The notes below the pieces were generated by a model. It searched no databases. It saw nothing but the letters and a program-made list of their open reading frames with translations, and was not told the DNA's origin. A program made the position numbers and the translations under genes. From assembly GCA_022579005.1 (NCBI GenBank), contig MU401619.1, positions 1 through 64,000 of the forward strand: a DNA stretch of 64,000 bases. The letters are read 5' to 3'. Numbering within the stretch: position 1 is the stretch's first letter; each line of letters opens with the position of its first letter. Source of the DNA: Poronia punctata (Eukaryota > Ascomycota > Sordariomycetes > Xylariales > Xylariaceae). Positions 1 through 13,472 of the stretch are shown here, piece by piece.

Positions 1-121
1 CCTACCTACCTACCTACCTACCTACCTACCTACCTACCTACCTACCTACCTACCTACCTACCTACCTACCTACCTACCTACCTACCTACCTACTTACCTA
101 CTTACTTACCTACCTACCTAC
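1..121. repeat. (CCTA)n microsatellite
   Basis: About thirty tandem CCTA units with a few CTTA variants run from the window edge to the border of the AT-rich block. The same motif resumes just beyond that block at about 8749-8764, so the block looks inserted into one CCTA tract. The true left end lies outside the window. Confidence 0.95.
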
Positions 122-3100
122 TGCTGCGAGAGAATATAAGAGCTTACAACCGTTGTAAAATCTATAAGCGTTATAAATGTATTAGTACTAATAAAATCTA
201 CAACAGCTATAAATTTTACAACGCTTATAAAATTAACAACGCTTATTGCTATAACAAGTTTATAAATTTAGCGCTTAGGGTTGCTATAGCTTTGCTATAT
301 TATAAAGCGTACCTACTATAAAAAGCTACTAGCTTATTTTACTTTTAACTAAGCAATATTTAAAACAAAATATAAATTAATTACTAATTAACATTAAATG
401 TTAAATATTATTTTTATATATTTGCTACTTTAAACTTTTATAATAATATAATTTATAAAATGCATAAAAAATCCTATATATAACCTAATTTACTATACTA
501 TTCTGTACTACTTTTGTTCTTTTCTTAGCCTAAGCTCTAAAAAACTGTTTATTTTGTTTAAAGGTTCTAACTTAGTTATACTAGGTTATTATAATTAATA
601 TTAAAAGCTTATCTTAATAAGTCGATGTAGCAATGCTACGCTACAAACAAAAGTATTGTAGTTAGTAAAGTAATATATAGTTTATATATAATTTTAAAAA
701 CAGCTATGCTACCTTTTTAGTTTTTGCTTAATTTAAGCCTGCTTACCTACTTTACTATTATAAAACTAATTAATGTTAGTTAGCAGCAGTATATAAATTA
801 TATTGTAGACTACGTTGTCGGTAGCAATAAACATACTATTAAAAACAGTAAAGGTCCTAGTTAACTAGTACAACCTTAACGCTGTTAATAGCGACTATAT
901 AAAGCTTTTTAAAACTAATTATAAAAATGCCGACAATAATCGCTTTATTTATTTATTAAAAAATCTTTAGTTTAAAAAGCTTATTATGTTAACTAGTGCT
1001 GCTTATTAAGCTAAAAATAATAAAAATATAATTATTATTATAGTTATTAAATAATATAATATAGTTTACTTGTTTTATATAGTTTTAGCGCTTTTAAGTA
1101 TATTTTACATACTAGCTAGTACTAAAAGTAAAGTAATTGCTAAATACTTTAGTATATTTTCTATATTAGCAAAACTAGTTATTTATATATACTTAACTAT
1201 AGCAATATACTGCAAACTAAAGCAATATACCTCTCCTTTGCTTTGCTATTAGACGCAAAGTTTAAAGTTTAAGCTTACAAATATAAGGTGCAAGCATATG
1301 CAAAGTAAAACTTACTTATTAGTAAAGCTAAACTTTTAACTTTACTATATAGCGTAATTTTTAAATAAAAAAAAGTAGCCGTTACTTTTACTATAGTTAA
1401 AATAATAAAACAACTAAAGGTTTTTAAGCTAAATATTTATAATATTAGTATTTTTATAAAGCAGTAGCTGTCTACTATTATTAATATTATAATAGTGTTT
1501 TATTACCTTTTTAGTTAGTAAGCAATTAATTATAGTTAAATTTATATGCAAATTATTAGCAAACATGCTAATATTAAGCTTGTAATTATTATTGTTTTAA
1601 ATATTAGTTTAATTTACTTGCAAAAAAACCTTAAAAAAAAAAAAAAAGCATTTTTAGTATAGCTTGGTTATTTTTAAAGTTAGCTTAGGATTATTATATA
1701 TAAACGCACTGCGCAACACTAATTAAACCGTTTTCTAAAAATTTATTTTTATTAAAAAGACATGCTTAACATTTAAATAGTTAAATCTAAAAACGCGGTT
1801 TTTAAACTATTTGTTACGTTTATATTAGCCTATATTCTTATATATAAAAAAGATGCAAAAAATTAAAAAAAATATAAAAATTTTTAAGCAAAAATAGTTT
1901 AATAAACAAAAAAAAAGCGACTAAACTAAAATAGCACGCTTTAATTAGCTAGTTAACCGCGTTTAACTTAATAGCAAAAAGTACGTTGTTGCTTACTTTT
2001 AAAAAAAAAACTGCATAAGCTTTATACGCTTAACTAACGTTTGCCCTACTATTAAGCTATAAAAATAACTTTTAAATTAACTATAATTAGGTATATTTAA
2101 AAATAAAGATAGTATATACTTACTTATAAAAATTTTTTCCTATAAACGTGTTTATATTAATTAGCAAGCTATATTCTTTAGTAATAACTAGGTAATAAAT
2201 AGCAACGTAAATATTAAAACATAAAATATTGTTTATAAACTGCAAAGCAAAAGTTCTGCTGCTGCCGCCGCCTTTAAAAAAAACGCTTTTTGCTTGCGTT
2301 ACTATGCTAGCTACAAAAGCAGCTTAAAACCTACCCTTAAAAACAGCTGCAATAATCGCAAAACAATTAAACATATACCTAGCTTAATAAATTAGTACTT
2401 CTATATTTTTCCTATTGTTTAAAGACATACTACGGCTTATAAATAGCATGTTACTTTTAATAATAGCTATATATATCTTAATAACTAAAGCTATAAAAGC
2501 CTTGTTAAAAACCTATACTTTAGCCTTGTTATAAAACTATAGCTAAATATATTTAGGCTTTATCTACTAGCAAAGAAGCAGAGAAATAACTAAAAACTAC
2601 GTTATATAAAAAAACATATTATAACTTATAAAATAATAAATTAAAAACTAAAGTCGCTGCTAACCTAAAAGAAATAAAAATATACAAAGTTAAAAAATAT
2701 ACTTTATTATAGCATTCTTAGTTAATATACTATTATATAAAAAATAATATGCTAAGTTGCTTAAGCTATTAAACTTTAAGTAAGCTAAATTAATAAAATA
2801 AGTAATAATTAAGTTTAACGCTAAAAAAATAGCTATAAGTAAAAAATTTGCATTACTTATACCTTACTGCTTACTATATGCCTTTTTAGCAGCTTTAAAC
2901 TTAAGTTCTTTTATTATATGCTATATTTATAAAGTCTAGTTATAAAACCAGCCGTTTATTATAAAGTTAATATTAAAGGAAATATTAAGATTAAAAACAG
3001 CCTATTTTACTATTGCTATAATATTACAAAAACAGCAGTATTTAGTAGCACAAAAACCTTTAAAACTGCTGTTTTTAGCTTGCTATAGCATATTCCTAAT

Positions 3101-6100
3101 ATACGCTATCGTAAATGTACAAATCTAAGTATTCTAGCTATATATCTTTTTAATAACACTATAGTTTATATATACTATTATTTTTAAAGCTATAATAACA
3201 TTGCTAAAATTAAAAGCATATAAGCTGAACATAATAAAGAAAATATTTTTAAGCTATAAACGCTTATTAGCTATAAAAGCAGCTAGTATAATATAAAAAC
3301 CTATAAGTAACTAGTAAAAGTTATAATATATACTAAAACTGTTAATAAAAGTTAGCATAGGAAAAAAGACTACAAGCAAATTACCGTTAATAGCTACATC
3401 CTACTTTTAAGCATACAACGCTCTCTTATATATATTTAGCTTAAGCTTACTATAAAAAAAGTAAGTATAACAAATAAATACTACCTTATTTTTAACAACA
3501 ATATAGTATATAATATAAAACTCTTATCTTTAAACTTAAAAAGTATTAACTTTAAAATACTTTAAGTATAGCATTAAACTACGTCTTTTTTAAAATAAAA
3601 TAACTTAAGTTAAAAAGCTGCTAAGGTTCTTACTTTAATAGCTATTAAAAAAAATATACTAGTTTATATAGCTAAACGCCTTGCCTTTTATAATATAAAT
3701 TAATTTTAAAATTAAAACAAGCTTGTTATTATTTTAAAAAAGGTTGCAAATTGTTTTATTTTAATAAAAAGGCAATGCCTTTTAAATTTAAAGCACTATT
3801 GTAAAATTAAACTTATTAGTAATAAAGTTACCTTGCTTATTATATTTAAAGCTAATAACGCAACCTATATAAATTAAACTAACATTATTATTATCTTTTA
3901 AAATTATGCTATAATAGCAATTATTATTAAAACACTAGTAGTAAATAAAGTTAAACAGAAATATAGCAAGTCTAACAAGCTTGCTATTAATTAAAATATA
4001 AAAATAAATGCTAAAAGACGTTTAAACTAAAAAAAGTTATATATTTAACTTAAACAGTTTTATAAGGTTATTTATAAACCTACTAAATCTGAAATATAAG
4101 TTCCTTATAATATTTAAAGCAATAATGTTTTTAAAAACTAAAATAAAATTAAAAAATGTTAACTTTATTATAACCTTTAAAAAATCTTTAGCTAGCAGCT
4201 TAAGCTTAGCAGCAGTAAAGAAGTTTTAATTAAAAAGACCCTTTTTTTATTTCTTGCCTTTGCTTTTAATTTTGCTGCAGTGCTTAGCAAGCTTTAGTTT
4301 AAAGGCTTAAATCTTTTTTTGCTCCTTAGCCTTTATATTAAAAAAAAGCGTTAAAAGCTTTATTATGTTAAAAAAAATATTTGCTTTTTTTATTTTTATT
4401 AATAGCAAGCAATAGCATAATTAATTTTTTAAAGTTAATAATTGTTTAAAAAAGCTAGCTATAAGTAAGTAAACATTTTTATTAAATCTTAAAATAAAAT
4501 AAAAAATATTTACTAAAAAGGCATAGTTTTAATAACTTATATTAGTAAGTTTAATAAAAGTAGTTAAAGCCTTTTTAAACTATAATATTTTTAAATACTA
4601 GTTTTAATGCATGCTTAAAATTAGTTTTAAAAAGTTGTTAATATCTTTTTTTAGCTTAAGTTAAAGCTTAAAAATAACATATTTAAAAAAAAAAGCTTAA
4701 TTTAGTTCTTTTAGCTTAACATTATTTAATTTATTTAAGGGCTTATTAGTTTTAACAATATTAGCTATAAAATTTAAAAACAGCAAAAAATTAGCATTAA
4801 TAATATTTTTATATTATAAAATATTTAAAAGTTTATTATAAAGCATAGCTGCCTGCGTAGTTTAATTAAAAGCCTTAACAAAGTTAGCTTAAGCAACACT
4901 AATATTAACAAGTTTTAAAGTACATATATTAGCAACCTATAGCTTTTTATATTGCTAAATATTTATTACTAACCTTTATTATTATTAAAGTCTATAGCAA
5001 AAACATTATTAAACTTAATATTAAGCATGCTTATTTTTATATCTTTTTTAAAAATATTTTTAAAAAACATATAAACATTGCTAAGTTTATTGTTATTATT
5101 AAGTTTATTAGCAAAGCTACCTATAATAACATTGCCTATTAAAACATTTTTTAAATTATTGTTATTAGCAAAACTATTAATCTATTGCTTTTATTTAGCT
5201 AAGCAGTCTTTAATTTACAGCATTTTTAAAGTATATCCTTTTACTTTATATAATAATAACTAAAAAAAACCTTTATACTAACTTAAAAGTTAAAAAAAAA
5301 AAAAAAAAAGCAAAAAAAAATACTAAAGCTTTTTTAAAAAAAATATATATATAAAAAAAATAAAAATAACAACTTATTATAACTATAAGCTAATAGTTTA
5401 TATTTATTAAAAAAGCCTAGTAACACTTTATATTAAGCAACACATAATAAAAGTCCTATTAAAGTTAATAAAAAATAATAAAAGTCTTATTATTAGTAAT
5501 ATATATATATTTTATTTATTATTATTACTAATAAAAATAAAAAGTATATGCTATTATACTTTTATACCTTGCTTAACATTTTTTTTATAACTATTAAAAT
5601 ATAAATATTAAAATAGAAAATTTCCTATTGCTTTTTTACCTTTTTTAACTTTTTCTTTTATATTTTCTTTTTGCTTTATACTTAAACTATTTACACTACT
5701 ATTACTAATATTGCCTTAACGTTAGTAAAGCTTATATTGTATATATATTTAAGTAAATATAATCTTACCTCTTTTTTTTCTTTATTATGTTTATTTAGCT
5801 TATATACACGCTTTATAATACCTTTTTTCTAATTTTAACTGTTTTAAAGCAATGTTAAGCGTAAATAATAGCTATAGCTCTAGCTGTAGCTTTAGCTGTA
5901 GCTTTTAGCAACAAGACAATACTTAACGTTAACTTTTTATAGTTAAACAAACGCTAGTACTTTTTTTAGCTTTTAGTCTAACTATTTTGCTAACTTAAGT
6001 AACTACGTTATTTACTAGCTTGCTATTTTAACCTAAAAAAACTAAGATCCTTTACCTTGCTTTTTTTACTTTGCTTTAACCTTTTTATACCTATAACCTA

Positions 6101-8746
6101 GTTAGTTGCATAAGCTTAAGCAATGCTAAGCAAGTAAGTTTTATATTTGTTTTATTTTAATTTTTTTATTTACATTATTTAGTTCTAGCTTATGCTAAAA
6201 GCAAGTTAGCTTTAAACGCTTGCTAGTTTTGCTATTAGCAAAGTTGCTAGTTTGCTTATTACTATAGTAGCTAGTAAAAACGTAGCTAACCTTTTTTAAA
6301 CCCTATAGCTACTAACTAGGCCTATATAAAGTAGTGCTATTTTCTAAGGCTTTAAAAAGGCTAGCTATAGCGTTAAAAATATATACTTTAAAGCTTTTTT
6401 TTTTTTGTACTAAGCATTCTTTATTAAAGTTGCAAACATTAATACGCCTTGTATTGTATATGCCTAAATCTTTAACAAAAATTTTCTTAGTTTAAACGCT
6501 AGCAAAAAAATAAAACAAATTATTAATATTAAAGTTTAAAAAATTGTTTTAGTATATTATTTAAGCAAACTTATATACTTATTGCTTAAGTTACTATTTC
6601 CTAATATAAATATAAACTTTATAATATTTAATGTTTATTATAACTATGCCTTTAATATTTTTTAAAACTTTAAGCATAAAATCTTTTAGTTAAGCACCTA
6701 CGTAAGTGTTTTTTTTATTATAATAAATAAATTAACGCTAATATTATAATATTTAAAAAATTATTATAAACTAATATTGCAACTTTAGCTAAAAATAATT
6801 CTTTATTAACTTTACTAAAAAATACAATAATACTGCTATTAAAATAATAATAAAAAATTAGATTTATGTTTAACTTTAAAATACGCATATCTTTAAAACT
6901 ATGTTTTGCTTTATCTAGCTAATTATTAATTATAAAGCTATATATAGTAATAAAAAAAACCTTCTTTTTTATTACTTTAAAATTATTGCCTACGTTATTT
7001 TAATAGCAATTAAAAAGGTTTATTTTGCTAAACGTAAGCATAACAAAAACGCAAACAGCTTATATATTACTTAAAAGTATAACTTAAAAACATAAAAAAA
7101 AGTTAAAAACTGTTGCAAGGCTATAAGCAACACTTATAAAGCTTTAAGCGCTTATAAACACTTTAAAAACATAAAGCTTAGTAACATTACTTAAAAAAAC
7201 TTTACTTAACTTTATAAAGCTACTAGCAAGCGTTAAGCTTTTTAAATTTTTAAAAATGCTATAATATTTAATTTACTACCTCTTAGTACTTAAGCTAAAT
7301 AATAATAACAATAATCGCTAGTACTTAAAGCTAAAAAAAAAGATATTTATAATATATCTTTAAAGTAATTATAATATAAACAACATAGAAGCTGTAGTAG
7401 TTAAAAAAGTGCTTTTTACTATTTAAGCTTATTAACATAATCTTTGTTTATATTTAATATTTATAAAAAAAAAGCTAACTTAAATATAAACCTTTGTTTT
7501 TTATAGTTACTAGCAGCTTTGTTGCTAGCTACTTTATAAATGCTAGCTACCTTTTAGTTATAAGCTGCTTTATAGTTACTAAGCTTTTTATAGCTACTAG
7601 TTTTATAATAGCAACTTTATAAAGGTTTGCTTTTTGCTAGTACGTTATTTAGTCTTATAAAGCGCCTTTTTTCTTTTTTAGCGTTTAATAACAACATACT
7701 CTTTATTTAATATATTTTAATTTAATAAGCATTAAAATAACGTTTTACTGCTTAGCAGCAACAAGCATAATAATAAGCACAAAAACCTTTTTAATAGCTT
7801 AAATGTTTAACTTGTTATAATATTAGTAATAATAATACTACTTAGCAGTAATGCTAATATAAGTTCTTATTAAATAATAAAAATAATAAGACTATTAATA
7901 TATTGTCTAAATCAAAGTTATTAAACAAAACTCTTAACATATTATTTAACTTAAAAAACTTAAAGTTTAAAAACAATCTTTTTAAAATAATACTTAAACA
8001 TATAAAACGCTAACAAGCTAGTTATTATTAATAATAAACAAAAATAATTTTATAAGTTTATTATATAGCAAAAATAAAAAACTTTACTTTTAATATATTT
8101 ATTTTTTTATAACTAAGTTTGCTAACGTTAACTTATAATAAAGTTTTTAGTTTATTTTTAAATAGTTTAAACAGCTGCCTTTATTATTAAAATATGCTTA
8201 ACTAAACCTTTTATATTTAATAACAATAATACGCTTAAAAAAGTGTTTGCAATAGATTTTCTTATATTTTTGTTAATATTATTAAATATAAACTAAAAGT
8301 AAACTAGTTTAAAATCTTATAGTAGGCTATAGTAAAATTTAGCGCAAGCATTATTAATTACCTTATTAAAATGTCTAACCCCTCTTTATTTTCTTTAAAA
8401 CTTTTTTTTATTTTTATTTAAATAAATTATTTAATTATATTAATGCTTAATAGTATATAAACAACTTTTTAATTAATTAATTAATAAAATAAAGAAGTTT
8501 TGCTACTAATTACATTTTTATAAAATTTACAATATATTTTATAGTAAGTGTAGTGCCTTGTTCCTACTATAATTAACTAACGCTTTAGCGCATTTGCAAA
8601 AAAATACTTTTATAAGTAATTTGCCTGCAAAGTAACTTAACCTCTTACAGCTATTATAAAATCTACAAGCGTTATAAAATCTACAACAACTGTAGCTATT
8701 GTACAACGCTAACAGCCGTTATAGCCTCCCTCAATCTCCCGCTACA
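122..8746. mobile_element. RIP-degraded DNA-transposon-like block, about 8.6 kb
   Basis: The whole interval is extremely AT-rich, dominated by TA, TTA and TAA, and has no ORF longer than about 61 codons. It changes sharply to normal composition at about 8750. This is what RIP (C to T at CpA on both strands) leaves in a repeated element. The ends look like degraded terminal inverted repeats: TGCTGCGAGAG at 122-132 and the reverse complement of 8736-8746, TGTAGCGGGAG, match at 8 of 11 positions. Both ends carry subterminal arrays of short motifs of the type ACAACGCTTATAAAAT and CTACAAGCGTTATAAAAT. The target lies in CCTA repeats, so a target duplication cannot be read. Size and inverted ends fit a class II element, but the superfamily cannot be told. 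Nested elements are possible. Certain: AT-rich and non-coding. Inferred: a single transposon. Confidence 0.7.
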
Positions 8747-9443
8747 ATACCTACCTACCTACCTACATATAAAAACAACTTATATATATGTTATTTACAA
8801 GTTACTAATCTAGGAGGTACATGCTAAGGCGCTGTACCATGGAAACATATAAAGGGAGGGGGCTAATGCGCACTAAGTGGATAAACTCCTTGGATGTAGG
8901 AATTTTTCAAGGTAGACGTAGGTAGGCTAGCACTCGGGGTCAGGGTCTACTCGTAGGGACGCGCACAAAGATTCGGGATAGCGACCTAACCTCAAATGGC
9001 AAGGTCAACAACGATCCCCCACTAGCTGGGGTAGGTGCACCCTTGTCCATACCGACAGGGTAAGCGCGAAACCCGGCAATAGACCAGATAAACCTCTCTT
9101 CAGCTCAACCTAGCTCTCCACCCGGTCCTCTCCACCCGCAACCTTCTTTCGCCGTTCCTGAGATGTTCCTCCTATTCTGAGTCCTGACATGATGCCACGA
9201 GATGTAGAGACTGCAATTCGTGAGGACCAGCGCCTGTAGATTCAGCTGGATCCTGGACTGCTGTTAGAATTCAATCTTACCAACGGATTATTGAGAGTGA
9301 AAGCACCTTTCAGCATATTGGCCGAGGCAGACTTCGGGCCTTCTAACGGCTCAAGCTTACTAGCACATAACGTTGCGAACATTACTTCAATTTAATCAAG
9401 AAAGCACCGAATTACCTGACAAGGGCCAAAGGTCTCAGGGGAA
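8747..9443. other. Intergenic region upstream of the transporter gene
   Basis: It begins with residual CCTA repeats (8749-8764), holds one copy of the transporter-flanking repeat (8838-8929), and then normal-composition DNA that serves as promoter and leader of the transporter gene. No ORF with family similarity was seen. Confidence 0.6.
8838..8929. repeat. Dispersed repeat, left copy flanking the transporter gene
   Basis: About 92 bp resemble 13473-13608 in the same orientation. Shared blocks include ATGGAAACAT, GGAGGGGG followed by GCACTAAGT, AAACTCCT, and AAGGTAGACGTAGG followed by GGCTA. The right copy is longer because of an internal partial duplication. It may be the remnant of a solo LTR or a small mobile repeat. 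Confidence 0.6.
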
Positions 9444-12400
9444 ATGGATCGAGAAAGACTTCTTAATGACCCACAACTACGGGATGTGGAAGAAGGCGCG
9501 GGTCTGGCCGACAAGGACATGTCAAAGGACCCAGTGCGCGAGAGCCACGAGCTCTCCGACTGGGAGGGTGTTCGCGACCACGTTGGTTCCGAAGAGGGAG
9601 AAGAGCACGAGCGATTGTTGGATCCTAATCTCCCTCGCGGTGACGACATAGAACTACATCATGTCGGCTCGGTGAGATCCGTCTCGCTCGACAGCCGCGT
9701 GTCGGGCAAGCTAGAGGAGCACGAGGACTCTCCTTATGAGGAGGTACGGGCCGCAGTACGCAACTTCGACGAGGACTTACCCTGCAACACCATCCGCGCC
9801 TGGACGATCGGTCTGTCGTTGACGATATTCGGTGCCGGCGTCAACACGCTATTCTCCCTGCGCGCTCCGATCATCGGAGTCGGACCTCTGGTGGCCCAGA
9901 TCATCGCTTGGGTCATGGGCCGGGCTTGGGCCGCCGTGGTCCCGGACAAGCAGATCAACCTCTTCGGGACCAAATGCGACCTCAACCCCGGACCGTTCAA
10001 CATGAAGGAACACGCCGTGGTCATGGTCATGGCCAGCGTGGCATTCGGAGTAGCTTATGCCACAGACGTCATCCTGGCCCAACTCGCCTTCTACAAGCAG
10101 GATTTCGGCCTGGTCTTTCAGGTGCTCATCGTCATATCAAGTCAGTCTCTTGGCTTTGGAATGGCAGGTATTCTGCGCAAGTATCTCGGTAGGTTTCGCA
10201 TCCAGCGACGTGTTTCTCATGCGACACCTGTCTGACAGTCGTGCCGTAGTCTATCCGGCAGCTATGATATGGCCCACCACGTAAGTAACGTCGATCCATT
10301 ACCGACCCATCCGGCCCGCCGCATGCGGCATACCCACTTCGCCCACTTCACCCACATGCGTACTTGTTCCCCGGTTCATAAGCGCTAACGCATGGCCGTG
10401 GCCCACATCATCCCAGACTGGTCGCCATATCGTTGATGAGCGCAATGTACGAAACAAACGTGCCTAAAGACCCGACCGTTTTGGGAGGAAACATGCCGCG
10501 ATCTAGGTGGTTCTTTATAGTGACGGCCGTATCGTGCCTATACTACTTCCTCCCTGGCTTCCTCGCCCAGTGCCTAAGCGTCACCGCCGTGGCCACATGG
10601 GTAGCACCCGACAACGCCGTGGTGAACCAGCTGTTTGGCGGCAGTACCGGACTGTCGTTGCTGCCCATCACCTTTGATTGGACCCAAGTAGCCGGCTACA
10701 TAGCGTCGCCTCTAGTTCCGCCCTGGTCAGTGATGATTGCATCCTCGTCCAGCTGTACAGAAGACCTGCTAACTTGAGACGACCTAGGCATGCAATCGCA
10801 AACACCCTCATCGGCGTCGTCGTCTTCTTCCTCGGGCTGGCTTCGGTTCTTCATTACACGGGGGCCTGGTATTCTCAGTTCCTCCCCATGAGCGATGCCT
10901 CGACATACGACAACACCGGATCTGCGTACAACGTCACGCGCGTTTTGAATTCCGAATTCACCCTTGACGAAGAGGCTTATAAGGCCTACTCGCCCTTGTT
11001 TCTGAGGTATGTTATCCTCAAATATCGACAGACGAACCCCCCCCCCCCCCCGGCTGACTATTTCATTCATAGCACGACATTTGGCCTGGCGTATGGCCTT
11101 TCCTTCGCCACCATGGCCGCTCTCGTCGTCCACACGCTCTTGCACTACAGCGGCTCCATCTGGGCTCAGTACCAAGACAGCACAAACGAGAAACCCGACA
11201 TTCATATGAAGCTGATGCGTAAATATAAAGAGGTGCCCTCGTTGTGGTATTTGACTCTCTTCGTACTGGTATGTCATTCTCTGCTCTGGTGGAGTTTCCA
11301 GCAAAGACCTAATGACTCTTTTTGCCAGGTTCTGGGGATGAGTTTATTCGCCATCCTGTACTACCCCACCAATCTGACAGTAGGTTGGCCTTTTTTGGAT
11401 GTCGTTGGACTGGCTAAGACGATTGCTGACCTCTATCCTCCTTCTCCTTTGTAGTGGTGGGCCTTTCTGTTGGCCATCACGTTAGCCTTTGTGTTCTCCT
11501 TGCCCATCGGCATCATCCTAGCAGTGACTGGGCGCGAGTTAGGGCTGAACGTCCTGACCGAGTTCATCTTTGGTTACATGCAACCGGGAAGACCCTTGGC
11601 TCTAATGCTGTAAGTCTCCGATGCCCATGATGCCATTCTCGATGCGATGCCTGACGGATGATGAACCTGCAGTTTCAAAACTTACGGCTATATCACCATG
11701 TAAGTCACCCTAATATCTCTCGCCTTTCCACTTATTTCTGACGGACGGGTTTAGGTCGCAAGCACTCAACTTCATCGGCGATCTCAAATTCGGACACTAT
11801 TTGAAAGTCCCCCCTCGGACCCTCTTCAAGGCCCAAGTGGTGGCGGTAACGGTATCTTGCGTCGTCCAAGTCATCGTCCTCAACCTCGCTCTCACCAATA
11901 TCGACGGCATCTGCGACGTAACGCACCCACAGCACTTCACCTGTCCCGGTGGGCGGGTGTTTTTCTCCGCCTCGGTAATATGGGGACTCATCGGACCCGC
12001 ACGCATGTTTTCGCCGGGACAGATCTACTCGGGTCTACTCGTCTTCTTCGCCGTGGGCGCCGTAACACCCGTGGTCATTTATTTCGTCGTAAAGCGATAT
12101 CCGCTCTCCCCCGCCCGATTCCTCATGGCGCCGTTGATCTTTGGGGGTGCGGGTGCCATCCCACCGGCGACGCCTCTCAACTACCTATCGTGGGGCATCG
12201 TGGGTTATATCTTCCAAGTCGTAGTCAAGAAACGACATTTCCGCTGGTGGCGTCGGCTCAACTATCTCACGTCGGCCGGGCTCGATCTGGGCCTTGCGAT
12301 GGGGACTATCATCGTCTTCTTCGCTTTTACGATCCATAATATCGACCCGCCCAAATGGTGGGGGAACTCGGTCGTCACCACTACCCTCGATTATCAAGGT

Positions 12401-12457
12401 AAGGCTGTGCAGACTGTGCTCCAGCCGGGTGAGACTTTTGGACCTCAGGTATGGTAG
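9444..12457 (+). CDS. Oligopeptide transporter, OPT family (isp4-like)
   Basis: Predicted proton-coupled oligopeptide transporter of the plasma membrane, taking up small peptides or peptide-like compounds. Nine exons join in phase: 9444-10188, 10250-10280, 10417-10725, 10788-11006, 11073-11268, 11329-11379, 11455-11609, 11673-11699, 11755-12457, giving 811 aa. After an acidic cytosolic head of about 95 residues come the isp4-type SPYEEVRAAV motif and many membrane segments. Other family motifs seen are NLFGTKCDLNPGPFNMKEH, VYPAAMIWPT, FLSTTFGLAYGLSF, the Pro-rich PPWHAIANTLIG, and C-terminal ASVIWGLIGPARMFSPG. Length fits the family. Very short exons of 31, 51 and 27 nt break an otherwise intact gene. 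The fourth intron holds a run of 15 C just before its branch point. No inactivating change was seen, although a RIP-degraded block lies only 700 bp upstream. Substrate cannot be deduced. Confidence 0.93.
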
Positions 12458-13472
12458 GAGGGGAAATCTCTGTCAGGCGTGGGCTATGTTGAAATTTCTG
12501 GCTTTTTTTCCCTGGGTGGCTTTGTGCTTTTTGGTTATCTTGAATTGTGTTCTGTTTATAGCGGGAAATGACGCGGGATTTTACGAGCCTAGGACTTTTT
12601 TTAGCTATGTCTATTAGACATCTCTTGGTGTCTTGATATGTCAATGAGCTGTCAATCAACATAATGGGAAGTACTGCTCAGATGACACAGCCGGCGGTGT
12701 TCCCTGTTTTTGGAGTAAGGACCTCAGACATACACGTGTCCGAGAGCAACGTGCCCCAGTCCCCTGTTGTCCAGACGTTCCCTTCCCTCTGTTCCCCTCC
12801 CAATCCGCCAATCCGCCAATCCCGCCCACCGAGACTGGGTCACTGTCACGGCTCAATTGTATTTGTAAGCTTTGTTGTTGATTCCTCATGTCCCCCCTAT
12901 TCGCGTGACACGATTGGCCAGATACGGTGATTACGGGGCCAATCAGATGCGTTGGTGGAAATTTAAGAGTACAGGGCCTGATGGCCATCCATGATGGAGT
13001 GGGCGAGCAACCGACCGGAGGCGGGCGCTTATTCTTACCTAAGGTTAAGCTCCTTGTGTACTACTTAATCTGATCTATCGCTTTAGAATTGTCCGTTAGG
13101 TAACTTGCCCTGGAGGGATGATCAGGTCCTGATCATCAGGACACATACTTACCTACCTAGGTAGTGATGGGAAAAGCCATTGCTAGACAAGCGTTGTTTC
13201 TAGATTCAACCGTTGCTTGGAAAAGAAACGTTGCAAAAAAAATATGAGTTGGCAACTAAAAGTGCTCTGCTCTTTTGCCATTCTAGCTGCATTATATAAA
13301 GCTAAAAAAGCAAAGGTACCTAGGTTAAGTAAGTACTTATGTTGACTGGTTATTGGTAGAGTGTTTGGCCGCCTACTCTGGTAGAGGCTTTGCAGGTTTG
13401 ACCCTCGGCAGAGCCTCTAGCGAAGTCGGCGAGACCTTTTGGTTTTTTTTTTCCCTTTTCGATCTGGATCAG
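12458..13472. other. Intergenic region downstream of the transporter gene
   Basis: Holds the transporter 3' UTR and then DNA without a supported gene. Items seen: a perfect palindrome at 13119-13135, a CCTACCTAGGTAG tract at 13152-13164, and an imperfect hairpin with 7-bp arms at 13383-13389 and 13412-13418. Confidence 0.6.

Noticed and set aside
1070..5263. Small frames of 60-61 codons inside the AT-rich block
   Set aside because: They are Leu/Ile/Tyr-rich products of RIP-mutated DNA, not genes.
9734..10082. Open frames antisense to the transporter
   Set aside because: Shadow frames of a clear OPT coding exon.
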